DNA of 64,000 nucleotides, taken from Hyperoodon ampullatus (Eukaryota; Chordata; Mammalia; Artiodactyla; Ziphiidae). Shown here piece by piece: positions 33,631 through 45,784 of this stretch. The translations under genes were made by a program, and so were the position numbers. The first letter of the stretch is position 1, and each line of letters starts with the position of its first letter. The stretch is from contig CATKHW010000549.1 of the NCBI GenBank assembly GCA_949752795.1, positions 806,001-870,000 on the forward strand, read 5' to 3'. Below the pieces are notes generated by a model. That model was not told the DNA's origin. It did no database searches and saw nothing but the letters and a program-made list of their open reading frames with translations.

Positions 33631-35360
33631 AAACATGGCAGCGAGAATCAGCTCAAACCCACTATAAAAAGGAATTTCAAAAACAAAACAAAAAAACTGG
33701 GAATTTCTTTACAATTCCTTCAGGGTCTCTGATGAAACCTGGAATGACCATATCTACAATGACAGCTGGATGTGGCATAAGGCTGGACACTTGGGACTGA
33801 GAGGATTGGTGAGATTGGGTGAGCAAATGCAGACCCCTTAAAGCAATAATGCATGGCACCCATTCCATGGGTCCCAACTCTCCAGGTTGAAGGGAATATT
33901 ACTACAGTTATAACATGTACCCGAAACCTAGAGAACGGACACACTGTGAATACGAAAGGTTTCTAAAACTCAAAGAATAGTCCCTCTCCTGGTGCTCCGG
34001 TTTGACGTTCCATCTGCTTTACTATAAATCTCCCAAATTTGAGAGACAGCCCCATTAACCTCCTGGTTCGCACAGGTTTCCAATTTGGCAGAGGATGAAA
34101 GGGAAGAGGGAGAACCAATGAGAGAGTAGCTGTTAGGCATTTGGACGGGCACATATCACTCTAACTTCCCGGCAGGACGAAGAATTAACCAAAGTCTCAG
34201 CACCCCACCGGGAACCAGCATAGGTCCTGAACCAAAATGTTGGACTTGCGGTCAGCTCACCAAAAACGAGTTGAAAAATGGAGCTCAGGGGCACAGCAAT
34301 TCACAAACTGGCCGAGTAATAAACGACAACTATCGTCCAAAAATCTGTTGAGGGAAGGCAGCGAGGCGGACTTGAAAGCGAGGCAGAATAGCAGGAAACA
34401 GATTTCAAGAGGTATGTTGGAATAGCCTTTAAAGCACAGGAAGAGGGGCACAACTTCGACAATGATGCACTTGGCCAAAAAGGGCGTATGTGTTTTATCC
34501 TTCAGGAGAAAACGCATACGCCCTTTTTGGCCAAGCAAGCAAGCGGGCAATGCAAATCTGCACTACAAACAAGTATCACTTCCCACCGGTCTAAAGGGAC
34601 ATCCACAAAATGTGTAAAAACCAAAAGGCAAGACAGGCCCTGGAGAACAGGGAGCCTTGTTATGCTGATGGGCGGGATGTAAATTGCCAACTGTCTCTCT
34701 GGAGGAGTGCATTGTGTTCCCTAAAACAAGTAAACAACAGAGCTACAGAGCCAAGGGAACTTCCAGTCTAGGGAATATACCTTGGGAAAACTGAAAATCA
34801 ATAAGACAGAGCCACCCCAAAATTTAGGGCTGCACTGCTTACAAGGAGCTCAACTTGGGTACACCTTAAATATACCAGGAAATATAAAAATGGTTCAAAA
34901 AATTGTGGTACTTACGTACGATGGAATATCCCTCAGCCATGGAATCAATGTCATAAGACCAGTAGCAGCAAAATGGGTGGATTTAGGTACGATGATTCTA
35001 AGTGAAATAAGTCACACAGAAAAAGAAACTTATCATAAGATATCACTTATGAAGATCCTGTAAACATGGCTACACTTGAACTGAGTTAGGAAAGAGAACA
35101 GTGTCTCACATTTAGAAAACACTCTTATGCCTGCTTAAGGGGGAAGGAGAGGTGGGATGATGCATAAAACCAGAGTTTGATATAAGTACAGGTACCGTTC
35201 CAAAAACCAACTATGGAATAGACAAGACCTACACCTTCCTCAGTGAAAGGGACTCAAAACCCCATATTTCCCGCAGAGGAATATATCTGACTAGTAAGAA
35301 TCTTAAAACCTATGTATTGATATGTCTCCGTAAGGGAATCAAGTGTGTCTAGACTGGCAT
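33631..35360 (+). repeat. Satellite monomer M20 (type B, short palindrome, 1,730 bp)
   Basis: Nine bases short, eight of them from the palindrome centre. Shares the deletion and a set of linked states (AAATGTTGGAC, AAACGACAAC, GGCAGCGAGG, GGAATAGCC, CCAAAAGGCAAG, GGATTTAGG, GTGGGATGATG) with M30, ten monomers downstream, and those visible before the window edge with M37. Shortened palindrome 34,470-34,535. Confidence 0.97.
34470..34535. repeat. Shortened 66-bp palindrome (M20), central deletion
   Basis: The centre reads TTTTATCCTTCAGGAG: eight bases of the apex are gone and the adjacent C is A. The outer arms still pair except for one CpG transition (GTATGTG). Loss at the exact centre is what hairpin-tip processing or replication slippage across a hairpin would leave. 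Confidence 0.95.
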
Positions 35361-37098
35361 AATCATGGGAGCGAGAATCAGCTCAAACCCACTATAAAAA
35401 GGAATTTCAAAAACAAAACAAAAAAACTGGGAAATTCTTTACAATTCCTTCAGGGTCCCTGATGAAACCTGGAATGACCCTATCTACAATGACATCAGGA
35501 TGTGGCATAAGGAGGGACACTTGGGACTGAGACGATTGGTGAGATTGGGTGAACAAATGCAGACCCTTTAAAGCAATAATGCATGGCACCCATTCCATGG
35601 GTCCCAACTCTCCAGGTTGAAGGGAATATTACTACAGCTATAACATGTCCGGGAAACCTAGAGAACAGACACACTGTGAATACGAAAGGTTTCTAAAACT
35701 CAACGAATAGTCCCTCTCCTGGTGCTCCGGTTTGACTTTCCATCTGCTTTACTATCAACCTCCCGAATTGGAGAGACAGCCCATTTAAACTCTTGGTTCG
35801 CTCAGGTTGCCAATTTGGCAGAGGATGAAAGGGAAGAGGGAGAACCAATGAGAGAGTAGCTGTTAGGCATTTGGACGGGCACATATCACTGTAATTTCCC
35901 GGCAGGAAAAAGTATTAACCAAATTCTCAGCCACCCACCGGGAACCAGTATAGGTCCTGAACCAAAATTTTGGACTTGCGGTCAGCTCACCAAAAACGAG
36001 TTGAAAAATGGAGCTCAGGGGCACAGCAATTCACAAACTGGCCGAGTAATAAAGGACAACTATCGTCCAAAAATCTGTTGAGGGAAGGCAACGAGGCGGA
36101 CTTGAAAGCAAGGCAGAATAGCAGGAAACAGATTTCAAGAGGTACGTTGGAATCGCCTTTAAAGCACAGGAAGAGGGTCACAACTTCGACAATGATGCAC
36201 TTGGCCAAAAAGGGCGTATGCGTTTTCTCCTGAATATATTCAGGAGAAAACGCATACGCCCTTTTTGGCCAAGCAAGCAAGCGGGCAATGAAAATCTGCA
36301 CTACAAAGAAGTATCACTTCCCACCAGTCAAAAGGGACATCCACAAAATGTGTAAAAACCAGAAAGGGAAGACAGGCCCCGGAGAACAGGGAGCCTTGAT
36401 ATGCTGATGGGCGGGATGTAAATTGCCAACTGCCTCTCTGGAGGAGTGCATTTTGTTCCCTAAAACAAGTAAACAACAGAGCTACAGAGCCAAGGGCACT
36501 TCCAGTCCAGGGAATATACATTGGGAAAACTGAAAATCAATAAGACAGAGCCACCCCAAAATTTAGGGCTGCACTGCTTACAAGGACCTCAACTGGGGTA
36601 CACTTTAAATATCCCAGGAAATATAAAAATGGTTCAAAAAATTGTGGTACTTACGTACGATGGAATATCCCTCAGCCATGAAATCAATGTCATGAGACCA
36701 GTAGCAGCAAAATGGGTGGATTCAGGTACGATGATTCTAAGTGAAATAAGTCACACAGATAAAGAAAATTATAATAAGATATCACTTATGAAGATCCTGT
36801 GAACATGGCTACACTTGAACAGAGTTAGGAAAGAGAACAGAGTCTCACATTTAGAAAACACTCTTATGTCTGCTTAAGGGGGAAGGAGAGGTGGGGTGAT
36901 GCATAAAACCAGAGTTTGATATAAGCACAGGTACCGTTCCAAAAACCAACTATGGAATAGAAAAGACGTACACCTTCCTCAGTGAAAGGGACTCAAACCC
37001 TATATTTCCCACAGAGGAATATATCTGACTAGTAAGAATCTTAAAACCTATGTATTTATATGTTTCCATAAGGGAATCAAGTGTGTCTAGAATGGCAT
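35361..37098 (+). repeat. Satellite monomer M21 (A/B mosaic, 1,738 bp)
   Basis: Middle section has A states (ATAAGGAGGGACAC, GAGACGATTGG, CACTGTAATTT, AAATTCTCAGCC) while its right third is B (GTGTAAAAACCAG, CACTGCTTACAAGG). Palindrome 36,200-36,273 is perfect. Confidence 0.97.
36200..36273. repeat. 74-bp palindrome (M21), perfect
   Basis: Identical to the M1 palindrome. Confidence 0.97.
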
Positions 37099-38836
37099 AA
37101 ACATGGCAGCGAGAATCAGCTCAAACCCACTATAAAAAGGAATTTCAAAAACAAAACAAAAAAATTGGGAAATTCTTTACAATTCCTTCAGGGTCTATGA
37201 TTAAACCTGGAATGACCCTATCTGCAACGACAGCTGGATGTGGCATAAGGAGGGACACTTGGGACTGAGATGATTTGTGAGATTGGGTGAGCAAATGCAG
37301 ACCCTTTATAGCACAAATGCCTGGCACCCATTCCATGGGTCCCAACTCTCCAGGTTGAAGGGAATATTACTACAGCTATAACATGTACGGGAAACCTAGA
37401 GAACGGACACACTGTGAATACGAAAGGTTTCTAAAACTCAACGAATAATCCCTCTCCTGGTGCTCCGGTTTGATTTTCCATCTGCTTTACTATCAACCTC
37501 CCAACTTGGAGAGACAGCCCTTTTAACCTCCTGGTTCGCACAGGTTGCCCATTTGGCAGAGGATGAAAGGGAAGAGGGAGAACCAATGAGAGAGTAGCTG
37601 TTAGGCATTTGGACGGGCACATATCACTGTAATTTCCCGGCAGGAAGAAGAATTAACCAAAGTATCAGCCCCCCTCCGGGAACCAGTATAGGTCCTGAAC
37701 CAAAATTTTGGACTTGCGGTCAGCTCACCAAAAACGAGTTGAAAAATGGAGCTCAGGGGCACAGCAATTCACAAACTGGCCGAGTAATAAAGGACAACTA
37801 TCGTCCAAAAATCTGTTGAGGGAAGGCAACGAGGCAGACTTGAAAGCGAGGCAGAATAGCAGGAAACAGATTTCAAGAGGTAAGTTGGAATCACCTTTAA
37901 AGCACAGGAAGAGGGGCACAACTTCGACAATGATGCACTTGGCCAAAAAGGGCGTATGCGTTTTCTCCTGAATATATTCAGGAGACAACACATACGCCCT
38001 TTCTGGCCAAGCAAGCAAGCGGGCAATGCAAATCTGCACTACAAAGAAGTATCACTTCCCACCGGTCAAAAGGGACATCCACAAAATGTGTAAAAACCAG
38101 AAAGGCAAGACAGGCCCTGGAGAACAGGGAGCCTTGTTATGCTGATGGGCGGGATGTAAATTGCCAACTGCCTCTCTGGAGGAGTGCATTCTGTTCCCTA
38201 AAACAAGTAAAGAACAGAGCTACAGAGCCAAGGGCACTTCCAGTCTAGGGAATATACCTTGGGAAAACTGAAAATCAATAAGACCGAGCCACCCCAAAAT
38301 TTAGGGCTGCACTGCTTACAAGGACCTCAACTTGGGTACACCTTAAATATCCCAGGAAATATAAAAATGGTTTAAAAAATTGTGGTATTTACATACGATG
38401 GAATATCCCTCAGCCATGAAATCAATGTCATAAGACCACTAGCAGCAAAATGGGTGGATTCAGGTACGATGATACTAAATGAAATAAGTCACACAGAAAA
38501 AGAAACTTATCATAAGATATCACTTATGAAGATCCTGTAAACATGGCTACACTTGAACTCAGTTAGGAAAGAGAACAGTGTCTCACATTTAGAAAACACT
38601 CTTATGCCTGCTTAAGGGGGAAGGAGAGGTGGGGTGATGCATAAAACCAGAGTTTAATATAAGCACAGGTACCGTTCCAAAAACCAACTATGGAATAGAC
38701 AAGACCTACACCTTCCTCAGTGAAAGGGACTCAAAACCCCATATTTCCCGCAGAGGAATATATCTGACTCGTAAGAATCTTAAACCTATGTATTGATATG
38801 TCTCCATAAGGGAATCTAGTGTGTCTAGACTTGCAT
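37099..38836 (+). repeat. Satellite monomer M22 (A/B mosaic, C-like marker, 1,738 bp)
   Basis: ATAAGGAGGGACAC (A-like) with GCACAAATGCCTGG (C-like, as M19). ATGGTTTAAAAAATT near 38,367 creates an in-frame TAA in the recurring plus-strand frame. Palindrome 37,938-38,011 has several right-arm changes. Confidence 0.97.
37938..38011. repeat. 74-bp palindrome (M22), right arm eroded
   Basis: GGAGACAACACATACG and CCTTTCTGG in the right arm, with the left arm intact. Confidence 0.95.
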
Positions 38837-40574
38837 AAACATGGCAGCGAGAATCAGCTCAAACCCACTATAAAAAAGAATTTCAAAAACAAAACAAAAA
38901 AACTGGGAAATTCTTTACAATTCCTTCAGGGTCTCTGATGAAACCTGGAATGACCCTATCTACAACGACAGCTGGATGTGGCATAAGGCTGGACACTTGG
39001 GACTGAGAGGATTGGTGAGATTGGGTGAGCAAATGCAGACCCTTTAAAGCAATAATGCATGGCACCCATTTCATGGGTCCCAACTCTCCAGGTTGAAGGG
39101 AATATTACTAGGGTTATAACATATACGGAAAACCTAGAGAACGGACGCACTGTGAATACGAAAGGTTTCTAAAACTCAACGAATAGTCCCTCTCCTGGTG
39201 CTCCGGTTTGACTTTCCATCTGCTTTACTATCAATCTCCCAACTTGGAGAGACAGCCCCTTTAACCTCCTGGTTCGCACAGGTTTCCAATTTGGCAGAGG
39301 ATGAAAGGGAAGAGGGAGAACCAATGAGAGAGTAGCTGTTAGGCATTTGGACGGGCACATATCACTCTACCTTCCCAGCAGGAAGAAGAATTAACCAAAG
39401 TCTCAGCCCCCCACCGGGAACCAGCATAGGTCCTGAACCAAAATTTTGGACTTGCAGTCAGCTCACAAAAAATGAGTTGAAAAATGGCGCTCAAGGGAAC
39501 AGCAATTCACAAACTGGCCGAGAAATAAAGGACAACTATCGTCCGAAAATCTGTTAAGGGAAGGCAACGAGGCGGACTTGAAAGTGAGGCAGAATAGCAG
39601 GAAACGGATTTCAAGAGGTACGTTGGAATCGCCTTTAAAGCAGAGGAAGAGGGGCACAACTTCCACAATGATGCACTTGGCCAAAAAGGGCGTATGCGTT
39701 TTCTCCTGAATATACTCAGGAGAAAACGCATACGCCCTTTTTGGCCAAGCAAGCAAGCGGGCAATGCAAATCTGCACTACAAAGAAGCATCACTTCACAC
39801 CGGTCAAAAGGGACATCCACAAAATGTGTAAAAACCAGAAAGGTAAGACAGGCCCTGGAGAACAGGGATCCTTGTTATGCTGATGGGCGGGATGTACATT
39901 GCCAACTGCCTCTCTGGAGGAGTGCATTGTGTTCCCTAAACAAGTAAACAACAGAGCTACAGAGCCAAGGGCACTTCCAGTCTAGGGAATATACCTTGGG
40001 AAAACTGAAAATCAATAAGACAGAGCCACCCCAAAATTTAGGGCTGCACTGCTTACAAGGACCTCAACTTGGATACACATTAAATATCCCAGGAAATATA
40101 AAAATGGTTCAAAAAATTGTGGTACTTACGTACGAAGGAATATCGCTCAGCCATGAAATCAATGTCATAAGACCAGTAGCAGCAAAATGGGTGGATTCAG
40201 GTACGATGATTCTAAGTGAAATAAGTCACACAGAAAAAGAAACTTATCATAAGATATCACTTATGAAGATCCTGTAAACATGGCTACACTTGAACTCAGT
40301 TAGGAAAGAGAACAGTGTCTCACATTTAGAAAACACTCTTATGCCTGCTTAAGGGGGAAGGAGAGGTGGGGTGATGCATAAAACCAGAGTTTGATATAAG
40401 CACAGGTACCGTTCCAAAAACCAACTATGGAATAGACAAGACCTACACCTTCCTCAGTGAAAGGGACTCAAAACCCCATATTTCCCGCAGAGGAATATAT
40501 CTGACTAGTAAGAAACTTAAAACCTATGTATTGATATGTCTCCGTAAGGGAATCATGTGTGTCTAGACTGGCAT
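38837..40574 (+). repeat. Satellite monomer M23 (type B, 1,738 bp)
   Basis: Founder-like relative of M25 and M31: shares GGCGCTCAAGGGAACAGC, GTCCGAAAATC, GAAACGGATTT, CTTCCACAATG, GAAGCATCACTTCACACC and AAAGGTAAGAC. One-base deletion CCTAAACAAG near 39,934. Palindrome 39,676-39,749 has one central mismatch. Confidence 0.97.
39676..39749. repeat. 74-bp palindrome (M23), one central mismatch
   Basis: GAATATACTCAGG at the centre. Confidence 0.95.
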
Positions 40575-42312
40575 AAACATGGCAGCGAGAATCGGCTCAA
40601 ACCCACTATAAAAAGGAATTTCAAAAACAAAACAAAAAAACTGGGAAATTCTTTACAATTCCTTCAGGGTCTCTGATGAAACCTGGAATGACCCTATCTA
40701 CAACGACAGCTGGATATGGCATAAGGCTGGACACATGGGAGTGAGAGGATTGGTGAGATTGGGTGAGCAAATGCAGGCCCTTTAAATCCCAAATGCCTGG
40801 CACCCATTCCATGGGTCCCAACTCTCCAGGATGAAGGGAATATTACTACAGCTATAACATGTCCAGGAAACCTAGAGAACGGACACACTGTGAATACGAA
40901 AGGTGTCTAAAACTCAACGAATAGTCCCTCTCCTGGTGCTCCGGTTTGACTTTCCATCTGCTTTACTATCAATCTCCCAACTTGGAGAGACCGCCCCTTT
41001 AACCTCCTGGTTCGCACAGGTTTCAAATTTAGCAGAGGATGAAAGAAAGAGGGAGAACAAATGACAGTGTAGCTGTTAGGCATTTGGTCGGTCACATATC
41101 ACTGTAATTTCCCGGCAGGAAGAAGAATTATCCAAAGTCTCAGCCACCCACCGGGAAACAGTATAGGTCCTGAAGCAAAATTTTGGAACTGCCCTCAGCT
41201 CACCAAAAACGAGTTGAAAAATGGAGCTCAGGGGCACAGCAATTCACAAACTGGCCGAGTAATAAAGGACAACTATCGTCCAAAAATCTGTTGAGGGAAG
41301 GCAACGGGGCGGACTTGAAAGCGAGGCAGAATAGCAGGAAACAGATTTCAAGAGGTAAGATGGAATCACCTTTAAAACACAGGAAGAGGGGCACAACTTC
41401 GACAATGATGCACTTGGCCAAAAAGGGCGTATGCGTTTTCTCCTGAATATATTCAGGAGAAAACGCATACGCCCTTTTTGGCCAAGCAAGCAAGCGGGCA
41501 ATGCAAATCTGCACTACAAAGAAGTATCACTTCCCACCGGTCAAAAGGGACATCCACAAAATGTGTAAAAACCAGAAAGGCAAGACAGGCCCTGGAGAAC
41601 AGGGAGCCTTGTTATGCTGATGGGCGGGATGTAAATTGCCAACTGCCTCTCTGGAGGAGTGCATTGTGTTCCCTAAAACAAGTAAACAACAGAGCTACGG
41701 AGCCAAGGGCACTTCCAGTCTAGGGAATATACCTTGGGAAAACTGAAAATCGATAAGACAGAGCCACCCCAAAATTTACGGCTTCACTGCTTACAAAGAC
41801 CTCAACTTGGGTACACCTTAAATATCCCAGGAAATATAAACATGGTTCAAAAAATTGTGGTACTTACGTACGATGGAATATCCCTCAGCCATGAAATCAA
41901 TGTCATAAGACCAGTAGCAGCAAAATGGGTGGATTCAGGTACGATGATTCTAAGTGAAATAAGACACACAGAAAAAGAAACTCATCATAAGATATCACTT
42001 ATGAAGATCCTGTAAACATGGCTACACTTGAACTGAGTTAGGAAAGAGAACAGTGTCTCACATTTAGAAAACACTCTTTTGCCTGCTTAAGGGGGAAGGA
42101 GAGGTGGGGTGATGCATAAAACCAGAGTTTGATATAAGCACAGGTACCGTTCCAAAAACCAACTATGGAATAGACAAGACCTACACCTTCCTCAGTGAAA
42201 GGGACTCAAAACCCCATATTTCCCGCAGAGGAATATATCTGACTAGTAAGAAACTTAAAACCTATGTATTGATATGTCTCCGTAAGGGAATCATGTGTGT
42301 CTAGACTGGCAT
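40575..42312 (+). repeat. Satellite monomer M24 (type B, 1,738 bp)
   Basis: C-like AATCCCAAATGCCTGG near 40,785. Private GATGAAAGAAAGAGGG and GCATTTGGTCGGTCAC. Its tail (AAGAAACTTAAAACC, GGAATCATGTG) is repeated at the tail of M30, so the six-monomer duplication begins in or before this tail. Palindrome 41,413-41,486 is perfect. Confidence 0.97.
41413..41486. repeat. 74-bp palindrome (M24), perfect
   Basis: Identical to the M1 palindrome. Confidence 0.97.
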
Positions 42313-44047
42313 AAACATGCCAGCGAGAATCGGCTCAAACCCACTATAAAAAGGAATTTCAAAAACAAAACAAAAAAACTGGGATATTCTTTACAATTCC
42401 TTCAGGGTCTCTGATGAAACCTGGAATGACCCTATCTACAACGACAGCTTTATGTGGCATAAGGCTGGACACTTGGGACTGAGAGGATTGGTGAGATTGG
42501 GTGAGCAAATGCAGACCCTTTAAAGCAATAATGCATGGCACCCATTTCATTGGTCCCAACTCTCCAGGTTGAAGGGAATATTACTACGGTTATAACATGT
42601 ACGGAAAACCTAGAGAACGGACACACTGTGAATATGAAAGGTTTCTAAAACTCAACGAATAGTCCCTCTCCTGGTGCTCCGGTTTGACTTTCCATCTGCT
42701 TTACTATCAATCTCCCAACTTGGAGAGACAACCCCTTTAACCTCCTGGTTCGCACAGGTTTCCATTTTGGCAGAGGATGAAAGGGAAGAGGGAGAACCAA
42801 TGAGAGAGTAGCTGTTAGGCATTTGGACGGGCACATATCACTCTACATTCCCAGCAGGAAGAAAAATTAACCAAAGTCTCAGCCCCCCACCGGGAACCAG
42901 TATAGGTCCTGAACCAAAATTTTGGACTTGCAGTCAGCTCACAAAAAATGAGTTGAAAAATGGCGCTCAAGGGAACAGCAATTCACAAACTGGCCGAGTA
43001 ATAAAGGACAACTATCGTCCGAAAATCTGTTAAGGGAAGGCAACGAGGCGGACTTGAAAGTGAGGAAGAATAGCAGGAAACGGATTTCAAGAGGTACGTT
43101 GGAATCGCCTTTAAAGCAAAGGAAGAGGGGCACAACTTCCACAATGATGCACTTGGCCAAAAAGGGCGTATGCGTTTTCTCCTGAATATATTCAGGAGAA
43201 AACGCATACACCCTTTTTGGCCAAGCAAGCAAGCGGGCAATGCTAATCTGCACTACAAAGAAGCATCACTTCACACCGGTCAAAAGGGACATCCACAAAA
43301 TGTGTAAAAACCAAAAAGGTAAGACAGGCCCTGGGGAACAGGGAGCCTTGTTATGCTGATGGGCGGGATGTAACTTGACTACTGCCTCTCTGGAGGAGTG
43401 CATTGTGTTCCCTAAAACAAGTAAAGAACAGAGCTACAGAGCCAAGTGCACTTCCAGTCTAGGGAATATACCTTGGGAAAACTGAAAATCAATAAGACAG
43501 AGCCACCCCAAAATTTAGGGCTGCACTGCTTACAAGGACCTCAACTTGGGTACACCTTAAATATCCCAGGAAATATAAAAATGTTTCAAAAAATTGTGGT
43601 ATTACGTACGATGGAATATCCCTCAGCCATGAAATCAATGTCATAAGACCAGTAGCAGCAAAATGGGTGGATTCAGGTGTGATGATTCTAAGTGAAATAT
43701 GTCACACAGAAAAAGAAACTTATAAGATATCACTTATGAAGATCCTGTAAACATGGCTACACTTGAACTCAGTTAGGAAAGAGAACATTGTCTCACATTT
43801 AGAAAACACTCTTATGCCTGCTTAAGGGGGAAGGAGAGGTGGGGTGATGCATAAAACCAGAGTTTGATATAAGCACAGGTACCGTTCCAAAAACCAACTA
43901 TGGAATAGACAAGACCTACACCTTCCTCAGTGAATGGGAATCAAAACCCCATATTTCCCGCAGAGGAATATATCTGACTAGTAAGAATCTTAAAACCTAT
44001 GTATTGATATGTCCCCATAAGGGAATCAAGTGTGTCTAGACTGGCAT
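42313..44047 (+). repeat. Satellite monomer M25 (type B, 1,735 bp)
   Basis: Starts AAACATGCCAGCG. One-base deletion GTGGTATTACG near 43,598 and a three-base loss in ACTTATAAGAT near 43,719, both shared with M31. Palindrome 43,152-43,225 has one right-arm C-to-T change. Confidence 0.97.
43152..43225. repeat. 74-bp palindrome (M25), one mismatch
   Basis: Right arm GCATACACC instead of GCATACGCC. Sibling M31 is perfect. Confidence 0.95.
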
Positions 44048-45784
44048 AAACATGGCAGCGAGAATCAGCTCAAACCCACTATAAAAAGGAATTTCAAAAC
44101 CAAAACAAAAAAACTGGGAAATTCTTTACAATTCCTTCAGGGTCCCTGATGAAACCTGGAATGACCCTATCTACAACGACAGCTGGATTTGGCATAAGGC
44201 TGGACACTTGGGACTGAGAGGATTGGTGAGATTGGGTGAACAAATGCAGACCCTTTAAAGCAATAATGCATGGCACCCATTCCATGGGTCCCAACTCTCC
44301 AGGTTGAAGGGAATATTACTACAGTTATAACATGTACGGGAAACCTAGAGAACGGACACACTGTGAATACGAAAGGTTTCTAAAACTCAACGAATATTCC
44401 CTCTCCTGGTGCTCCGGTTTGACTTTCCATCTGCTTTACTATCAACTTCCCGATATGGAGAGACAGCCCCTTTAACCTCCTGGTTCGCACAGGTTGCCAA
44501 TTTGGCAGAGGATGAAAGGGAAGAGGGAGAACCAATGGGAGAGTAGCTGTTAGGCATTTGGACGGGCACATATCACTATAACTTCCCGGCAGGAAGAAGA
44601 ATTTACCAAAGTCTCATCCACCAATCGGGAACCAGTATAGTTCCTAAAACAAAATTTTGGACTTGCGGTCAGCTCACCAAAAACGAGTTGAAAAATGGAG
44701 CTCAGGGGCACAGCAATTCACAAACTGGCCGAGTAATAAAGGGCAACTATCGTCCAAAAATCTGTTGAGGGAAGGCAACGAGGCGGACTTGAAAGCGAGG
44801 CAGAATAGCAGGAAACAGATTTCAAGAGGTACGTTGGAATCGCCTTTAAAGCACAGGAAGAGGGGCACAACTTCGACAATGATGCACATGGCCAAAAAGG
44901 GCGTATGTGTTTTCTCCTGAATATATTCAGGAGAAAATGCATACGCCCTTTTTGGCCAAGCAAGCAAGCGGGCAATGCAAATCTGCACTACAAAGAAGTA
45001 TCACTTCCCACCAGTCAAAAAGGACATCCACAATATGTGTAAAAACCAGAAATGCAAGAAAGGCCCTGGAGAACAGGGAGCCTTTTATGCTGATGGGCGG
45101 GATGTACATTGCCAACTGCCTCTCTGGAGGAGTGCATTGTGTTCCCTAAAACAAGTAATCAACAGAGCTACAGAGCCAAGGGCACTTCCAGTCTAGGGAA
45201 TATACCTTGGGAAAACTGAAAATCAATAAGACAGAGCCACCCCAAATTTAGGGCTGCACTGCTTACAAGGAGCTCAACTTGGGTACACCTTAAATATCCC
45301 AGGAAATATAAAAATGGTTCAAAAAATTGTGGTTCTTACGTACGATGGAATATCCCTCAGCCATGAAATCAATGTCATAAGACAAGTAGCAGCAAAATGG
45401 GTGGATTCAGGTACGATGATTCTAAGTGAAATAAGTCACACAGAAAAAGAAACTTATCATAAGATATCACTTATGAAGATCCTGTAAACATGGCTACACT
45501 TGAACTGAGTTAGGAAAGAGAACAGTGTCTCACATTTAGAAAACACTCTTATGCCTGCTTAAGGGGGAAGGAGAGGTGGGGTGATGCATAAAACCAGAGT
45601 TTGATATAAGCACAGGTACCATTCCAAAAACCAACTATGGAATAGACAAGACCTACACCTTCCTCAGTGAAAGGGACTCAAAACCCCATATTTCCCGCAG
45701 AGGAATATATCTGACTAGTAAGAAACTTAAAACCTATGTATTGATATGTCTCCGTAAGGGAATCAAGTGTGTCTAGACTGGCAT
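44048..45784 (+). repeat. Satellite monomer M26 (type B, 1,737 bp)
   Basis: Shares GCTGGATTTGGC, CACCAATCGGG, TAAAGGGCAAC, GGAGCCTTTTATGC and AAGTAATCAACAG with M32. Has a private one-base loss in CCCCAAATTTAGG near 45,240 that M32 lacks. Palindrome 44,887-44,960 has a few mismatches. Confidence 0.97.
44887..44960. repeat. 74-bp palindrome (M26), partly compensated
   Basis: CATGGCC at the left end, GTATGTGTT in the left arm and AAAATGCAT in the right arm. The two C/T changes lie near each other but do not restore a pair. Confidence 0.93.
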
